64,000 nt of DNA from Microbacterium maritypicum (GCF_008868125.1 NZ_WAAQ01000002.1:744001-808000); one strand, 5' to 3'. Shown: positions 1-9,482, counted from the first letter of the stretch. A program made the numbers and translations. Notes: generated from the letters alone by a model not told the origin.

Positions 1-602
1 AGATGGCAGAGAACCTCAAGGACATCTTCACGGAGGTCATCGTCGCGCCGTCGTTCGAGCCGGCCGCGCTCGAGGTGTTCAAGGCGAAGAAGAACCTGCG
101 TCTGCTGCAGCTGCCCGAGGACTGGCAGCAGGAGCGCATGGATGTGCGCCTCGTCTCCGGCGGACTGCTGCTGCAGGATGCCGACCGCTTCCCGGACGAC
201 ATCGTCTCGGTCGCGAAGAACTGGGAGCTCGTCTCGGGAGAGCGTCCGAGCGACGAGGAGATGGAGAACCTCATCTTCGCCTGGAAGGCGTGCCGCGCGG
301 TCAAGTCGAACGCGATCGTGCTCGCGAAGGACAACGCCACGGTGGGTGTCGGCATGGGCCAGGTCAACCGCGTCGACTCGTGCCGCCTCGCGGTCGAGCG
401 TGCGGGGGAGCGCGCCGCCGGATCGGTCGCGTCGTCCGATGCCTTCTTCCCGTTCGCGGATGGGGCCCAGGTGTTGATCGACGCCGGAGTCACGGCGATC
501 GTGCAGCCGGGTGGCTCGGTGCGCGACGAGGAGGTCGTGGACGCTGCGCGCAAGGCCGGCGTGACGATGTTCTTCACCGGGGAGCGTCACTTCTTCCACT
601 GA
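1..602 (+). CDS. purH: PurH, C-terminal part: AICAR formyltransferase / IMP cyclohydrolase (5' truncated by window edge)
   Basis: Bifunctional enzyme of the last two steps of de novo purine synthesis; only the AICAR transformylase part is present. About 200 residues are visible. The KSNAI motif, the [10 protein letters not shown] segment, [14 protein letters not shown] and the ending GERHFFH are all characteristic of the PurH C-terminus. The frame is open from the first base, so the ATG at position 3 is internal and the gene starts upstream of the window. A long imperfect hairpin follows the stop codon and may terminate transcription. Confidence 0.95.
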   Translation, partial: MAENLKDIFTEVIVAPSFEPAALEVFKAKKNLRLLQLPEDWQQERMDVRLVSGGLLLQDADRFPDDIVSVAKNWELVSGERPSDEEMENLIFAWKACRAVKSNAIVLAKDNATVGVGMGQVNRVDSCRLAVERAGERAAGSVASSDAFFPFADGAQVLIDAGVTAIVQPGGSVRDEEVVDAARKAGVTMFFTGERHFFH

Positions 603-622
603 GCGCTCGCCGCTCGCACGTT

Positions 623-698
623 CGAGACCCACTCGCCACGCCGAGAACATACGCGCCTTTGTGGTCGCGATGGTTCCCGACGAGGCGGGTGGGTCTCG
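623..698. terminator. Long imperfect hairpin between purH and ada
   Basis: The arms begin CGAGACCCAC at 623 and end GTGGGTCTCG at 698. Roughly 26 of 32 positions pair across the two arms, with a loop near CCTTTGTGG. It lies just after purH and before the ada promoter. It could be a terminator or a copy of a palindromic extragenic repeat; the length and imperfect pairing suit a repeat element better than a simple terminator. Confidence 0.45.
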
Positions 699-756
699 TC
701 GTCTCTCTGTCGACGGTCATGTCCGATTTCCGCCAGTCGACGTCGGCGGAGGGTGG

Positions 757-762
757 CAGAGT
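757..762 (+). promoter_or_regulatory. -10 box of leaderless ada-alkA mRNA
   Basis: CAGAGT lies exactly six bases before the ATG at 769. The same CAGAGT-N6-ATG layout precedes the recQ-like gene at 62785. Confidence 0.4.
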
Positions 763-768
763 GGGGGC

Positions 769-2286
769 ATGACCTTCCCCGCGAACGGCTTCGACGAGCG
801 CTACCGTGCGATCAGCGCACGCGACACCCGCTTCGACGGGCAGTTCGTGACGGCCGTGCGCTCGACCGGGATCTATTGCCGCCCGAGCTGCCCTGCACGC
901 ACGCCGAAACCGCAGAACGTGACGTTCTATCCCACGAGCGCCGCCGCGCACGAGGCCGGGTATCGGGCATGCAAGCGGTGTCTGCCTGAAGCCGCGCCCG
1001 GTTCTCCGGCGTGGGACATCCGCGGCGACACCGCCGCGCGTGCGATGCGCCTGATCTCCGACGGCGTCGTCGAGCGCGAGGGCGTCCCGGGGTTGGCCGC
1101 GCGCCTGGGATACTCCAGCAGGCACCTCACGCGCCTGCTCAGCACCGAGCTCGGCGCCGGCCCTCTCGCGTTGGCGAGGGCGCATCGAGCGCACACCGCG
1201 CGGATGCTTCTCGTGGGTACCGACATGCCCATCTCCGACGTCGCCTTCTCCGCCGGTTTCGCCAGCATCCGCCAGTGCAACGACACGATCCGCGAGGTCT
1301 TCGCACTCACACCGGGTGAGCTCAGGGCACGTCGCCGGTCGCACGCGTCGGCGGCACCCGGCGCGATCGACCTCGTGCTGCCGTACCGAGGACCGCTCGA
1401 CGCGAGCGGCATCTTCGCCTGGATGGTGGCGCGCGCCGTCCCCGGGATCGAGGAGGCCACGGCGACGTCGTTCTCCCGGTACCTGCGCATGTCGGGCGGT
1501 CCCGCCTGGTTCGAGGTGCGCCAGGACGAGACGGCGCGCCTGCACCTGCGTGCGCGCGTCGCGCGGCTGGGCGACCTGGCCCCGCTGGTGTCGACGGTGC
1601 GGCGCATCTTCGACCTCGATGCCGACCCCCTCGCGGTCGACGCCGCGCTCTCGGCGCACGTCGAACTGGCCCCTCTCGTAGCGCGCACTCCTGGCATCCG
1701 GGTTCCCGGATCCGCCGATCCGCACGAGATGCTCGTCCGTGCCATGGTCGGGCAGCAGATCACCGTGGTCGCCGCCCGCACGGCGCTCATCGCCCTCGCC
1801 GAGGCTCTCGGGGAGCGCACCGACAGCGGCCTGCTGTTCCCGACCATGACGGCGATCGCCGAGCGCGGTGCCGAGGTGCTGCGTGGACCGGCCGCCCGTA
1901 TCCGCGCCATCACGGGCGCCGCAGCCGCTCTCGCCGACGGGTCCCTGCGGCTGACGGTCGGCGACGACGGCACCGAGCAGCGTGCCGCGCTGCTCGCGAT
2001 GCCGGGTATCGGCCCCTGGACCGCCGACTACGTGCGCATGCGTGTGCTCGGCGATCCCGATGTGCTGCTGCCGGGTGACGTCGCACTGCGCGCCGGCGCG
2101 GTGGCGGCGGGCCTGCCCGGGGAGGCCCGAGCACTCACGGCGTGGTCCGAGCGCACCGCACCGTGGCGCAGCTACCTCAGCGCACACCTCTGGCGCGCCG
2201 CCCCGGTGCGCCCTGCCGCATCTCGGCGCGCATCCGCCGCCCACCCCGCCCCCACCGGCGACACCACGACGAAGGAGACCTCATGA
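769..2286 (+). CDS. alkA: Ada-AlkA fusion: methyl-phosphotriester sensor/activator fused to 3-methyladenine DNA glycosylase
   Basis: Adaptive-response protein of 505 residues with three parts. Residues 1-75 are the Ada zinc domain with Cys37, Cys41, Cys68 and Cys71; the first corresponds to the methyl acceptor that senses phosphotriesters. Residues about 85-180 are an AraC-type DNA-binding region. Residues about 190-490 are an AlkA glycosylase with the helix-hairpin-helix segment [15 protein letters not shown] and an LLPGD motif that places the catalytic Asp. The Ada C-terminal methyltransferase domain is absent; that activity is supplied by ogt, which overlaps the 3' end by four bases (ATGA). 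The start at 769 was chosen because the zinc domain begins there and a -10-like box lies six bases upstream. It probably activates its own operon when methylated. Confidence 0.9.
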   Translation: MTFPANGFDERYRAISARDTRFDGQFVTAVRSTGIYCRPSCPARTPKPQNVTFYPTSAAAHEAGYRACKRCLPEAAPGSPAWDIRGDTAARAMRLISDGVVEREGVPGLAARLGYSSRHLTRLLSTELGAGPLALARAHRAHTARMLLVGTDMPISDVAFSAGFASIRQCNDTIREVFALTPGELRARRRSHASAAPGAIDLVLPYRGPLDASGIFAWMVARAVPGIEEATATSFSRYLRMSGGPAWFEVRQDETARLHLRARVARLGDLAPLVSTVRRIFDLDADPLAVDAALSAHVELAPLVARTPGIRVPGSADPHEMLVRAMVGQQITVVAARTALIALAEALGERTDSGLLFPTMTAIAERGAEVLRGPAARIRAITGAAAALADGSLRLTVGDDGTEQRAALLAMPGIGPWTADYVRMRVLGDPDVLLPGDVALRAGAVAAGLPGEARALTAWSERTAPWRSYLSAHLWRAAPVRPAASRRASAAHPAPTGDTTTKETS

Positions 2287-2780
2287 CCGCCATCCTCCAG
2301 ACCATCGAGACCCCGGACGGCGCTTTCACGATCCTCGCCGACGACCGTCAGCGGGTGCTGGCCTCCGGCTGGACCTCCGACGTCGAGGCGATCCTGGGCC
2401 GGCTGTCCGCTGCGCATCGTCCCGAGGAGTTCCGCGAGGGAGAGACCGATGCCGCAGCCGCCGCACTCGCCTACTACGCGGGCGAACTCTCGGCCATCGA
2501 CGCGGTCGCCGTGAAGCAGTCCGGAACCGCGCTCCAGCTCGCCGGCTGGTCGGCGCTTCGGGCGATCGAGCCGGGCGAGCCGCTGACCTACACGAGCTTC
2601 GCGACACAGCTCGACAACCCTCGGGCCGTGCGGGCGGCGGCGTCCATCTGCGCCCGCAACGCGCCCGCGCTGTTCGTGCCCTGCCATCGCGTGCTGCGTA
2701 CCGACGGCAGCCTCGGCGGATTCGCCTGGGGTCTCGACGTCAAGGAGAGTCTGCTCGCGCGGGAGAGCGCCGGCGTTTGA
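2283..2780 (+). CDS. ogt: Methylated-DNA--[protein]-cysteine S-methyltransferase
   Basis: Suicide repair protein of 165 residues that transfers methyl groups from O6-methylguanine in DNA to its own cysteine. The active-site motif PCHRVL is followed by the usual [20 protein letters not shown] tail. It starts at the ATG inside the ATGA overlap with the ada-alkA fusion gene, so the two are translationally coupled and form one alkylation-repair operon. A hairpin terminator follows at once. Confidence 0.93.
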   Translation: MTAILQTIETPDGAFTILADDRQRVLASGWTSDVEAILGRLSAAHRPEEFREGETDAAAAALAYYAGELSAIDAVAVKQSGTALQLAGWSALRAIEPGEPLTYTSFATQLDNPRAVRAAASICARNAPALFVPCHRVLRTDGSLGGFAWGLDVKESLLARESAGV

Positions 2781-2785
2781 GCCGC

Positions 2786-2817
2786 GGGCACCACGACGGG
2801 TTGTCGTCATGGTGCCC
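2786..2817 (+). terminator. Terminator of ada-alkA-ogt
   Basis: Perfect 8-bp stem GGGCACCA / TGGTGCCC with a nested CGAC / GTCG stem, placed just after the ogt stop codon. Confidence 0.65.
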
Positions 2818-2847
2818 GTCGACGAAGCATCCGCACCGACGCGGCCG

Positions 2848-2853
2848 TAGGCT
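2848..2853 (+). promoter_or_regulatory. -10 box of leaderless dipeptidase mRNA
   Basis: TAGGCT lies exactly six bases before the GTG at 2860, leaving no room for a Shine-Dalgarno sequence. Confidence 0.5.
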
Positions 2854-2859
2854 CGTCCC

Positions 2860-3909
2860 GTGACCGCCAACGATGCACTCGTCCTCCACCGCCGTGCCGT
2901 CGTCGCCGACGCGCACAACGACCTGCTGTGCTCGGTGGCGACCCGCCCCTCGGATGAGTGGTCGGACTACTTCCGTACGCAGTGGCTCCCGCAGCTGCAG
3001 GAGGGCGGTGTGGACCTTCAGGTCCTGCCCGTGTTCATCGACGACGTGTACCGCCCGGAGGGGGCACTGCGTCGCACCTTGCGCATGATCGAAGCCGCCC
3101 ACCGGCTGGCGGAGGGCAACGCGGACGCCGTCGGGCTGTGCCTGGACGGCGATGACATCGACCGCGTGATCGGCGAAGGGCGCATCGCGCTGGTACTCGC
3201 CCTGGAGGGGATGCCCGGAATCGCCGACGACGTCGAGCTGCTGGAGACCGTGCATCGCCTCGGGATCCGGATCGGCGCGGTCGCGCACTTCGGACGCAGC
3301 GCCTTCGCCGACGGCAGCGGCGAAGACGCCGCGGGCAGCAGGCTCACCCGCACCGGAATCCGGGCGCTCGCGGAGATGGAGCGCGTCGGCATGATCTTCG
3401 ACATCAGCCATCTCGGAGCGGGCGGAGTCGACCACGTGCTCGAGATCGCCACACGGCCCGTCATGGCCACGCATTCCTCGGCGCGTGCGCTGTTCGACCA
3501 CCACCGCAACCTGACCGACGCGCAGATCGCCGGGGTCGCGGAGAGCGGGGGAGTCGTGTGCGTCAACTTCTTCGCGCCCTACCTGCACGAGAGCGCCTAC
3601 ACGATCGACACCCTGATCGACCACTTCGAGCGGGTGGTGTCGGTCGCCGGGATCGCGCACGTCGGGATGGGGTCGGACTTCGTCCGCGAGGTGCTCGCGG
3701 ACACGACGGCCCCGTGTTGCGTGCAGACGACGATCGAGGGAGTCCCCGCCGACCGGTACCTCCCAGGACTCGAGGGCCCGACCGGGCTTCCGCTCGTGAC
3801 CGAGGCTCTGCTGCGCCGCGGCTGGCCGGAGGCGGACATCCTCGCCGTGCTGGGCGGCAACCTGCGACGCTTCCTCCGGTCGGAGCTCGCCGTCACCGCC
3901 GGCGCCTGA
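2860..3909 (+). CDS. Membrane dipeptidase-like metallopeptidase (peptidase family M19)
   Basis: Predicted zinc dipeptidase of 349 residues in the renal-dipeptidase family, which hydrolyses dipeptides, often with a D-residue at the C-terminal side. Seen: an N-terminal DAHND metal motif, MATHSSARALFDHHRNLTD around the second metal and substrate site, and HVGMGSDF near the C-terminus. No signal peptide is visible, so it is probably cytoplasmic. The GTG start fits a leaderless mRNA. It stands alone between two terminators. Several D-amino-acid genes lie further along the window, but no operon link exists. Confidence 0.88.
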   Translation: MTANDALVLHRRAVVADAHNDLLCSVATRPSDEWSDYFRTQWLPQLQEGGVDLQVLPVFIDDVYRPEGALRRTLRMIEAAHRLAEGNADAVGLCLDGDDIDRVIGEGRIALVLALEGMPGIADDVELLETVHRLGIRIGAVAHFGRSAFADGSGEDAAGSRLTRTGIRALAEMERVGMIFDISHLGAGGVDHVLEIATRPVMATHSSARALFDHHRNLTDAQIAGVAESGGVVCVNFFAPYLHESAYTIDTLIDHFERVVSVAGIAHVGMGSDFVREVLADTTAPCCVQTTIEGVPADRYLPGLEGPTGLPLVTEALLRRGWPEADILAVLGGNLRRFLRSELAVTAGA

Positions 3910-3911
3910 GC

Positions 3912-3936
3912 GTCGCGAGGTCTCCTTTCTCGCGAC
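3912..3936 (+). terminator. Terminator of the dipeptidase gene
   Basis: Perfect 8-bp stem GTCGCGAG / CTCGCGAC with a 9-base pyrimidine-rich loop, two bases after the stop codon. Confidence 0.6.
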
Positions 3937-3971
3937 CTCGACGATCGCGGCGCAGGAATCGGGAATGACTC

Positions 3972-4001
3972 TTGCTTTCAGCTGGTTCACAGCAATAGGC
4001 T
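3972..4001 (+). promoter_or_regulatory. Promoter of the leader peptide and ABC exporter operon
   Basis: TTGCTT (-35, 3972-3977) and TAGGCT (-10, 3996-4001) are separated by 18 bases. Transcription would start near 4008, about 47 bases before the leader peptide ATG and about 215 bases before the first transporter gene. Confidence 0.5.
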
Positions 4002-4054
4002 GGTGGGCTGTCGCGCCAACCGGACGACATCGCCGAGCCCCTGAGGAGGACACC

Positions 4055-4120
4055 ATGACCACGATCGCCATCGCGCGGATCGCAGCTCTCGGCTCGACCA
4101 CGGCGCGCCCGCTCTCCTAG
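4055..4120 (+). CDS. 21-residue leader peptide upstream of the heterodimeric ABC exporter
   Basis: Short ORF starting MTTIAIARIAAL and ending TTARPLS before a TAG stop. A strong Shine-Dalgarno sequence, GAGGAGGA at 4043-4050, sits four bases upstream of its ATG, better than that of the transporter gene itself. It lies alone in a roughly 210-base leader and is followed by a hairpin at 4144-4177. The layout matches bmrB, the leader peptide of the Bacillus subtilis bmrCD multidrug exporter, where antibiotic-stalled ribosomes change leader folding and relieve attenuation. The function here is inferred from layout; no sequence similarity to BmrB is claimed. Confidence 0.6.
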   Translation: MTTIAIARIAALGSTTARPLS

Positions 4121-4143
4121 AGCCACCCCGCCCCTTCTTCGTC

Positions 4144-4177
4144 GGATGCCGGACTCTGTGAGTCCGCTCTCGCATCC
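4144..4177 (+). promoter_or_regulatory. Hairpin between leader peptide and exporter genes (candidate attenuator)
   Basis: Two nested stems: the inner GGACTC / GAGTCC (4151-4156 with 4160-4165, three-base loop) and the outer GGATGC / GCATCC (4144-4149 with 4172-4177). It starts 24 bases after the leader peptide stop. No U-run follows, as is common in high-GC genomes, so it could act as a terminator or by masking translation of the exporter gene. Confidence 0.5.
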
Positions 4178-4222
4178 GTCCCCTTCCGCACCCGCTGTCC
4201 ATACGAAACTCGTCTGAGAGAC

Positions 4223-6154
4223 ATGTCTTCCTCGCCTTCCGCGCAGAACCCCTCGCCGTCATCGACCCTTTCCACTCCGGCCGCACTGTGGCGCCTGAAG
4301 CCCTTCGTGAAGCCCGTCATCTGGCGGCTCGCCGGCGGTGCCGCCAGCGCGCTCATCGCCGCCGTCATCGCCCTGATGATCCCGATCGTTCTCGAGCAGA
4401 TCATCAGCGGTCCGGTCTACTCCGGTGATCTCAGCGCCATCGTCTGGGGTGCCGTCGCCGTCTTCGCCCTCGCTCTCGGCGAGGCACTGATGGTCTGGCT
4501 GCGACGCCAGTTCGTGCTCAACCCCTCGACCGAGGTCGAGTACAAGATGCGCACCGAGCTCTACTCGCGCCTGCAGACCCTCCCGGTGTCGTTCCACGAC
4601 AGGTGGGGCTCCGGTCAGCTGCTCAGCCGCATGATGCAGGACATCGGCCTCATCCGCCGCTGGCTCGCGTTCGGCCTCGTGCTGCTCGTGGTCAACATCC
4701 TCACGATCATCATCGGATCCGTGCTGCTGTTCCGGTGGCACTGGCTGCTGGGCGTGATCTTCCTGGTGACCGCGATCCCGCTGTGGATCCGCGGCTACCT
4801 GTTCGAGAAGCGCTACGGCGCCCTCACCCGTCGCAGCCAGGATCAGGCCGGTGACCTCGCCACCAGCGTGGAGGAGAGCGTGCACGGCATCCGCGTGCTC
4901 AAGGCGTTCGGGCGCGGCAAGCACGCCCTCAGCCGCTTCAGCCGTCAGGCCGAGACTCTGCGCGAGACCGAGATGAGCAAGGCCGGCGCGATCGCGTCGA
5001 TCTGGTTCTGGCTCGACCTCATGCCGCAGATCGCCTTCGGTCTGAGCCTGATGTCGGGCATCTGGCTGATCTCGGTGGGGCAGATCGACGAGGCGCAGCT
5101 GTTCGCGTTCTTCGCGATGGCGGTCGTGCTGCGCTGGCCCATCGAGTCGATCGGCTTCCTGTTCTCGTTCATGCTCGACGCCCGCACGGCGACCGACCGT
5201 GTGTTCGACATCTTCTCGGAGACCAACACCATCACCGACCCGGAGAACCCGGTGCACATCGGGAACCCCCGCGGAGAGCTCGCGTTCGAGAACGCGCACT
5301 TCCGCTACCAGGATGCGGGCGCCCACGAGCGCGATCTGCTCGACGGCATCGACCTGGTGCTGCGCCCCGGTGAGACCATGGCGCTGGTCGGACTCACCGG
5401 CAGCGGCAAGACCACGCTCACCACGCTGCCCACTCGTCTGTACGACGTGACCGGTGGCAGGGTCACGCTCGACGGCGTCGATGTGCGCGACCTTCCGCTC
5501 GCGGAACTCCGTCAGCACATCGCGATGGCGTTCGAGGACGCGACGCTGTTCTCGGCGACGGTCCGGGAGAACGTGCTCCTCGGCCGTGCCGAGCTCGATG
5601 TGCACAGCGAGGAGGGGGAGCGCGTGCTGCGCGAAGCCCTCGACGTCGCCCAGGCGTCGTTCGTCGATGCGCTGCCCGACGGCGTCGAGACGGTCATCGG
5701 CGAGGAGGGGCTCAGCCTCTCCGGCGGCCAGCGGCAGCGACTCGCCCTCGCTCGCGCGGTGGCGGCGAACCCGAAGGTTCTCGTCCTCGACGACCCGCTG
5801 TCGGCGCTCGACGTCGACACCGAGGCTCTCGTCGAGGAGGCCCTTCGCCACGTGCTCGCCGACACCACGGCCATGATCGTCGCGCACCGGCCATCGACCG
5901 TGGCGCTCGCCGACCGCGTGGCCCTGCTGGAAGCCGGTCGCGTGACGGCGGTGGGCACGCACTCCGAGCTGCTGAAGACGAGCCGGCACTACCGTCACGT
6001 CATCTCCAGCCTGGAGGCGGAGGAGGCGGCGCGGACCGGGGCGATCCCGGTGATCCGCGATGAACAGGCCGAGATCGACGAAGAGGTCCAGGAGGGCCTC
6101 GGGATGCGAGCCGCCGACGAAGACCCGATCACCGAGAAGGAGGTGCAGCGATGA
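4223..6154 (+). CDS. ABC exporter half-transporter, subunit 1 (degenerate ATP site donor)
   Basis: Fused membrane and ATPase protein of 643 residues: six predicted membrane helices in residues about 20-320, then an ATPase domain. Walker A is GLTGSGKT and the signature is LSGGQ. Walker B reads [12 protein letters not shown], with Asp where the catalytic Glu should be; the H-loop is IVAHRPST. Together with subunit 2, whose signature is VSAGQ, this gives one degenerate and one competent ATP site, the pattern of heterodimeric multidrug exporters such as BmrCD and LmrCD. It overlaps subunit 2 by four bases (ATGA). Drug or lipid export is the likely role; the substrate cannot be read from sequence. 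Confidence 0.88.
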   Translation: MSSSPSAQNPSPSSTLSTPAALWRLKPFVKPVIWRLAGGAASALIAAVIALMIPIVLEQIISGPVYSGDLSAIVWGAVAVFALALGEALMVWLRRQFVLNPSTEVEYKMRTELYSRLQTLPVSFHDRWGSGQLLSRMMQDIGLIRRWLAFGLVLLVVNILTIIIGSVLLFRWHWLLGVIFLVTAIPLWIRGYLFEKRYGALTRRSQDQAGDLATSVEESVHGIRVLKAFGRGKHALSRFSRQAETLRETEMSKAGAIASIWFWLDLMPQIAFGLSLMSGIWLISVGQIDEAQLFAFFAMAVVLRWPIESIGFLFSFMLDARTATDRVFDIFSETNTITDPENPVHIGNPRGELAFENAHFRYQDAGAHERDLLDGIDLVLRPGETMALVGLTGSGKTTLTTLPTRLYDVTGGRVTLDGVDVRDLPLAELRQHIAMAFEDATLFSATVRENVLLGRAELDVHSEEGERVLREALDVAQASFVDALPDGVETVIGEEGLSLSGGQRQRLALARAVAANPKVLVLDDPLSALDVDTEALVEEALRHVLADTTAMIVAHRPSTVALADRVALLEAGRVTAVGTHSELLKTSRHYRHVISSLEAEEAARTGAIPVIRDEQAEIDEEVQEGLGMRAADEDPITEKEVQR

Positions 6155-7965
6155 GCTCCGCCATCACCGGAACCCAGAACGAGGACCGTTCCGAATACAC
6201 CCGTGACGAGAGCAGGGAGATCCGTCGTCGGTCCCTCCGACTGCTCGGATCCCTGGTCAGCCCTCTGAAACCGCGGATCGTGCTGGCCGCCGCGGTGCTG
6301 GTCGTGTCGACCGCTCTGCAGGTCGCCGGCCCCATCCTCATCAGCATCGGCCTCGACCGCGCACTGCCTGCGGCCATCGAACGGGCCGACTGGATGCCGA
6401 CCTTCATGATCGGCGGCATCTACCTGCTGGCGGGAGCCCTGGCCGCCGTCCTGATCGCCTGGTACGTGATCATCGCCGCCAAACTCACCCAGGCGGTGCT
6501 GCTCGATCTGCGCAAGCGCATCTTCCTGCACACCCAGCGCCTCAGCCTGGAGTTCCACGAGTCGTACACGTCTGGCCGCATCATCTCGCGCCAGACGAGT
6601 GACCTCGACTCGATCAAGGAGCTCCTGGACGGCGGCCTGAACGAGCTCGTCTCCGGCGTGCTCTTCGGCCTGTTCACCTTCATCGCCCTGTGCGTGTGGG
6701 ACTGGCAGTCCGGACTCATCCTCGCGATCGGCGGAGTGCCGCTGTTCTTCCTGATGAAGTGGTTCTACTCGCGCTCGCAGCTCGTCTACCGCGAGTCGCG
6801 CGTGATCAGTGCCAAGGTGATCGTGCAGTTCGTCGAGACGATGACCGGCATCCGTGCCGTGAAGGCGTTCCGCAAGGAGCCCCGCAACGACAAGGCGTTC
6901 CAGGAGATCGCGGGCGAGTACCGCGATGTCAACCGTCGCTCGATGCTGCTGTTCGGCACGTTCGAGCCCGGACTCATGGGCGTGGCCGCGCTGGTGCTCG
7001 GCATCGTCGTGCTGTGGGGCGGCATCCGCGTCTCCGAGGGGGCGCTCACGGTCGGTGTGCTGCTGTCCGCCGTGCTGTACGTGCGCAACTTCTTCGCTCC
7101 GATGCAGGAGATCGCCATGTTCCTGAACTCCTACCAGTCGGCGACGGCCGCGCTGGAGAAGGTGTCGGGCGTGCTCGAAGAGGTGCCGACGGTTCCGGAC
7201 CCCGAGAAGCCGGTCGACCTGTGGGAGTCGCGCGGACACATCGAGTTCGACGAGGTGACCTTCGGGTACAACGGCGAGAAGACGATCCTCCCGAACTTCT
7301 CGCTCGACATCCCGGCGGGGCAGACGATCGCCCTGGTGGGAACGACCGGTGCCGGCAAGTCGACGCTCGCCAAGCTCATCTCGCGCTTCTACGACCCCTC
7401 CGAAGGGCGGGTGACCCTCGACGGGGTCGATCTGCGCTCGCTGCACCCGAAGGATCTCCGTCGCGCGATCGTCATGGTCACGCAGGAGGCCTACCTGTTC
7501 AGTGGAACGGTCGCCGACAACATCGCCCTCGGCAAGCCGGAGGCGACGCTCGACGAGATCAAGGCCGCGGCACGCGCCGTGGGGGCCGACGGCTTCATCT
7601 CGTCGCTGCCAGACGGCTACGGCACCGATGTGAACAAGCGCGGTGGGCGGGTCTCGGCCGGTCAGCGCCAGCTCATCTCCTTCGCCAGGGCATTCCTCGC
7701 CGACCCTGCGGTGCTGATCCTCGACGAGGCCACGGCATCGTTGGACATCCCGTCGGAGCGTCTGATCCAGGATGCGCTGCAGACTCTTCTCAAGGACCGG
7801 ACGGCGATCATCATCGCGCACCGACTGTCGACGGTCGCGATCGCCGACCGGGTGCTGGTGATGGAGCACGGCCGCATCATCGAGGACGACACCCCCGCCG
7901 CGCTCATCAGCGGCACCGGGAAGTTCGCGCAGCTGCACGCAGCCTGGCAGGAGACGCTCGTCTGA
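6151..7965 (+). CDS. ABC exporter half-transporter, subunit 2 (catalytic Glu subunit)
   Basis: Second half of the exporter, 604 residues, with six predicted helices then an ATPase domain. Walker A is GTTGAGKS, the signature is VSAGQ instead of LSGGQ, and Walker B is [12 protein letters not shown] with the catalytic Glu; the H-loop is IIAHRLST. The active site is therefore formed by this Walker A/B and the LSGGQ of subunit 1, while the opposite site lacks both the Glu and a good signature. Start codon overlap with subunit 1 gives coupled translation and probably equal amounts. Confidence 0.88.
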   Translation: MSSAITGTQNEDRSEYTRDESREIRRRSLRLLGSLVSPLKPRIVLAAAVLVVSTALQVAGPILISIGLDRALPAAIERADWMPTFMIGGIYLLAGALAAVLIAWYVIIAAKLTQAVLLDLRKRIFLHTQRLSLEFHESYTSGRIISRQTSDLDSIKELLDGGLNELVSGVLFGLFTFIALCVWDWQSGLILAIGGVPLFFLMKWFYSRSQLVYRESRVISAKVIVQFVETMTGIRAVKAFRKEPRNDKAFQEIAGEYRDVNRRSMLLFGTFEPGLMGVAALVLGIVVLWGGIRVSEGALTVGVLLSAVLYVRNFFAPMQEIAMFLNSYQSATAALEKVSGVLEEVPTVPDPEKPVDLWESRGHIEFDEVTFGYNGEKTILPNFSLDIPAGQTIALVGTTGAGKSTLAKLISRFYDPSEGRVTLDGVDLRSLHPKDLRRAIVMVTQEAYLFSGTVADNIALGKPEATLDEIKAAARAVGADGFISSLPDGYGTDVNKRGGRVSAGQRQLISFARAFLADPAVLILDEATASLDIPSERLIQDALQTLLKDRTAIIIAHRLSTVAIADRVLVMEHGRIIEDDTPAALISGTGKFAQLHAAWQETLV

Positions 7966-7970
7966 CCACT

Positions 7971-8040
7971 CCCTCGACGACTGCGGCCATGCCCGACCTC
8001 GCCGGTGCGGCGGGGCCGCCCTGGCCGCAGCGGTCGAGGG
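7971..8040 (+). terminator. Long hairpin after the ABC exporter operon
   Basis: Arms of 19 bases (7971-7989 beginning CCCTCGAC, and 8022-8040 ending GTCGAGGG) pair at 17 positions. The 32-base loop carries a further GC-rich stretch. It starts five bases after the stop codon. Confidence 0.55.
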
Positions 8041-8083
8041 GTGGGCGAGCACCCGTGGGTGAGCGTCGAGCGCGGCGCGTGGG

Positions 8084-8089
8084 TAGCAT
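8084..8089 (+). promoter_or_regulatory. -10 box of leaderless mRNA for the coiled-coil protein
   Basis: TAGCAT lies exactly six bases before the ATG at 8096. The GAGG between them is too close to the ATG to act as a Shine-Dalgarno sequence. Confidence 0.45.
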
Positions 8090-8095
8090 CGAGGT

Positions 8096-8914
8096 ATGGA
8101 CCCGTTGCTGCTCGTCGCCGAGTGGTGGTGGATCGCGCCGACTGCGGTCGCCGCGGGGACGGTGGGTGTGATGGGAATACGTCGTCGCAACAGCACGGTC
8201 AGCGGACGCCGCCTCGCGGTCGACGCCGCGCGTCACGACCTCAGGGAGGCGCAGCTGGCTGCGGCCGAGCGACGCACCGCGTGGAAGATCGCGCGTGCCG
8301 ACCTGGCTCGCGTCACCGCGGAGCGGGCCGCTCAGCGCGCGACCGCCGAACAGGTGGCGGGAGCGCGACGGATGCTCAAGGAGCGCGAGCGCGATGCGAA
8401 GGCCGCCTCGGCGGATGTGCGCGCGCGTCAGGTCCGCCTCAACGCCGCGAGAGCCGCGGTGCCCTCGGCATCGGAGCCTCGCCCCCTGGAGCGTCTGCAC
8501 GCCGCGCATGAGGCCGTGACCGTCCGGTGGATGCGGTACGAGACCGACCCCGCCCTGCAGATCTCCTACCCGGCGATGACCGATGTGAAGCATCCGCAGA
8601 CGGCGGCATACCTCCGCGCCGCAGGTCACGCGGCAGAGATGCGCCGCGCGGCAGCCGGGCGCATCACCCCGGCGGAGTTCGCCGCCTATCGCGATGCCGT
8701 CGCCGACCTGGAGCGTGCCTTCGAGACGGCAGAGCACGCGGCCAAGGTGCAGGCAGGGGAGGCGCCGGAGACGGCGGCGTGGCAGGACGCCGCGCAGGAC
8801 ATGCTCAACCGTTCGGCCGAAGCGATCGATCGGGCCGCCGGCGCTGCCGCCGCGGCGCTGTCGTCGTGGACGAGCCGACGCAAGCCCGGTGGCAAGCCGG
8901 ACGATCGCCCCTGA
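8096..8914 (+). CDS. Unknown membrane-anchored coiled-coil protein
   Basis: 272 residues, not recognised. One membrane segment is predicted at residues about 5-25 (LLLVAEWWWIAPTAVAAGTV), followed by basic residues (GIRRRN), which suggests a cytoplasmic C-terminal domain. Residues about 40-130 are rich in Ala, Arg and Glu with heptad-like spacing and should form a long coiled coil. The C-terminus is basic (SRRKPGGKPDD). It stands alone between the exporter terminator and a convergent acetyltransferase gene. Proteins of this shape are often envelope-associated scaffolds, but no function can be assigned. Confidence 0.75.
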   Translation: MDPLLLVAEWWWIAPTAVAAGTVGVMGIRRRNSTVSGRRLAVDAARHDLREAQLAAAERRTAWKIARADLARVTAERAAQRATAEQVAGARRMLKERERDAKAASADVRARQVRLNAARAAVPSASEPRPLERLHAAHEAVTVRWMRYETDPALQISYPAMTDVKHPQTAAYLRAAGHAAEMRRAAAGRITPAEFAAYRDAVADLERAFETAEHAAKVQAGEAPETAAWQDAAQDMLNRSAEAIDRAAGAAAAALSSWTSRRKPGGKPDDRP

Positions 8915-8970
8915 CACCAGGAGCGCGACGGCGTGAGAGCGCTCCCCTCGATCACCGTGAAGGGCGACGA

Positions 8971-8999
8971 GGTCTCGATGGGGGAGGGGATTCGAGACC
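8971..8999. terminator. Bidirectional terminator between convergent genes
   Basis: Perfect 8-bp stem GGTCTCGA / TCGAGACC with a 13-base G-rich loop, midway between the stop codons of the coiled-coil gene and the acetyltransferase gene. Confidence 0.55.
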
Positions 9000-9011
9000 C
9001 CGCCGCCCGGT

Positions 9012-9470
9012 CTAGGTCGTGACGCGGATCTCGGCGATGACCTCGCCGTAGGCGGTCTCGCCCACGGGAGTGAAGCCGACGCGGTGGAAGAAGGTCTCCG
9101 GCCCGCCCTCGCCGGCCTCGTAGATCACGTTGACGTGGTCGACGCCGCGTTCGCGGGCTTCGTCGACGAGCGCCTCGACGGCGTACCGGCCGACACCGCG
9201 GCCCTGGTCGTCGGCGTCGACGTTGATGCGCCACAGCACGGAGCGGAAGTGCTCCTCCGGTGCTTCGGGGTCGAAGTTGGCGCTCACGAAGCCGACGACC
9301 TCGTTGCGATCCAGGATCACCCGCTGCCAGGAGGTCTGCGGGTTGATGACGGTCGCTGCGATCCCGTACGAGACCGGAGCGAGGAACTGCTCCTGTCCGG
9401 GCTTGAGCGACAGGTTGTTCACGGCGACGATCGTCGCAGCGGAGAGTTCGACCATGCGCAGTTCGGACAT
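9012..9470 (-). CDS. GNAT-family N-acetyltransferase
   Basis: Acetyl-CoA-dependent acetyltransferase of 152 residues, a normal size for a single GNAT domain. The acetyl-CoA loop is seen as VDADDQGRGVGRYAVEAL (Q-x-x-G-x-G type), preceded by the beta strands VVGFVSANF and VLWRINV and followed by FFHRVGFTPVGE. The N-terminal part carries substrate contacts and does not tell which amine is acetylated. It is transcribed away from icd, with its own leaderless promoter. Confidence 0.82.
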   Translation of the reverse strand: MSELRMVELSAATIVAVNNLSLKPGQEQFLAPVSYGIAATVINPQTSWQRVILDRNEVVGFVSANFDPEAPEEHFRSVLWRINVDADDQGRGVGRYAVEALVDEARERGVDHVNVIYEAGEGGPETFFHRVGFTPVGETAYGEVIAEIRVTT

Positions 9471-9476
9471 GGACCC

Positions 9477-9482
9477 AGGCTA
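9477..9482 (-). promoter_or_regulatory. -10 box of leaderless GNAT mRNA
   Basis: On the minus strand TAGCCT is followed by exactly six bases and then the ATG at 9470. Confidence 0.5.

Noticed and set aside
4259..5998. 579-codon minus-strand frame opposite exporter subunit 1
   Set aside because: Composition artefact of GC-rich coding DNA; no recognisable domain.
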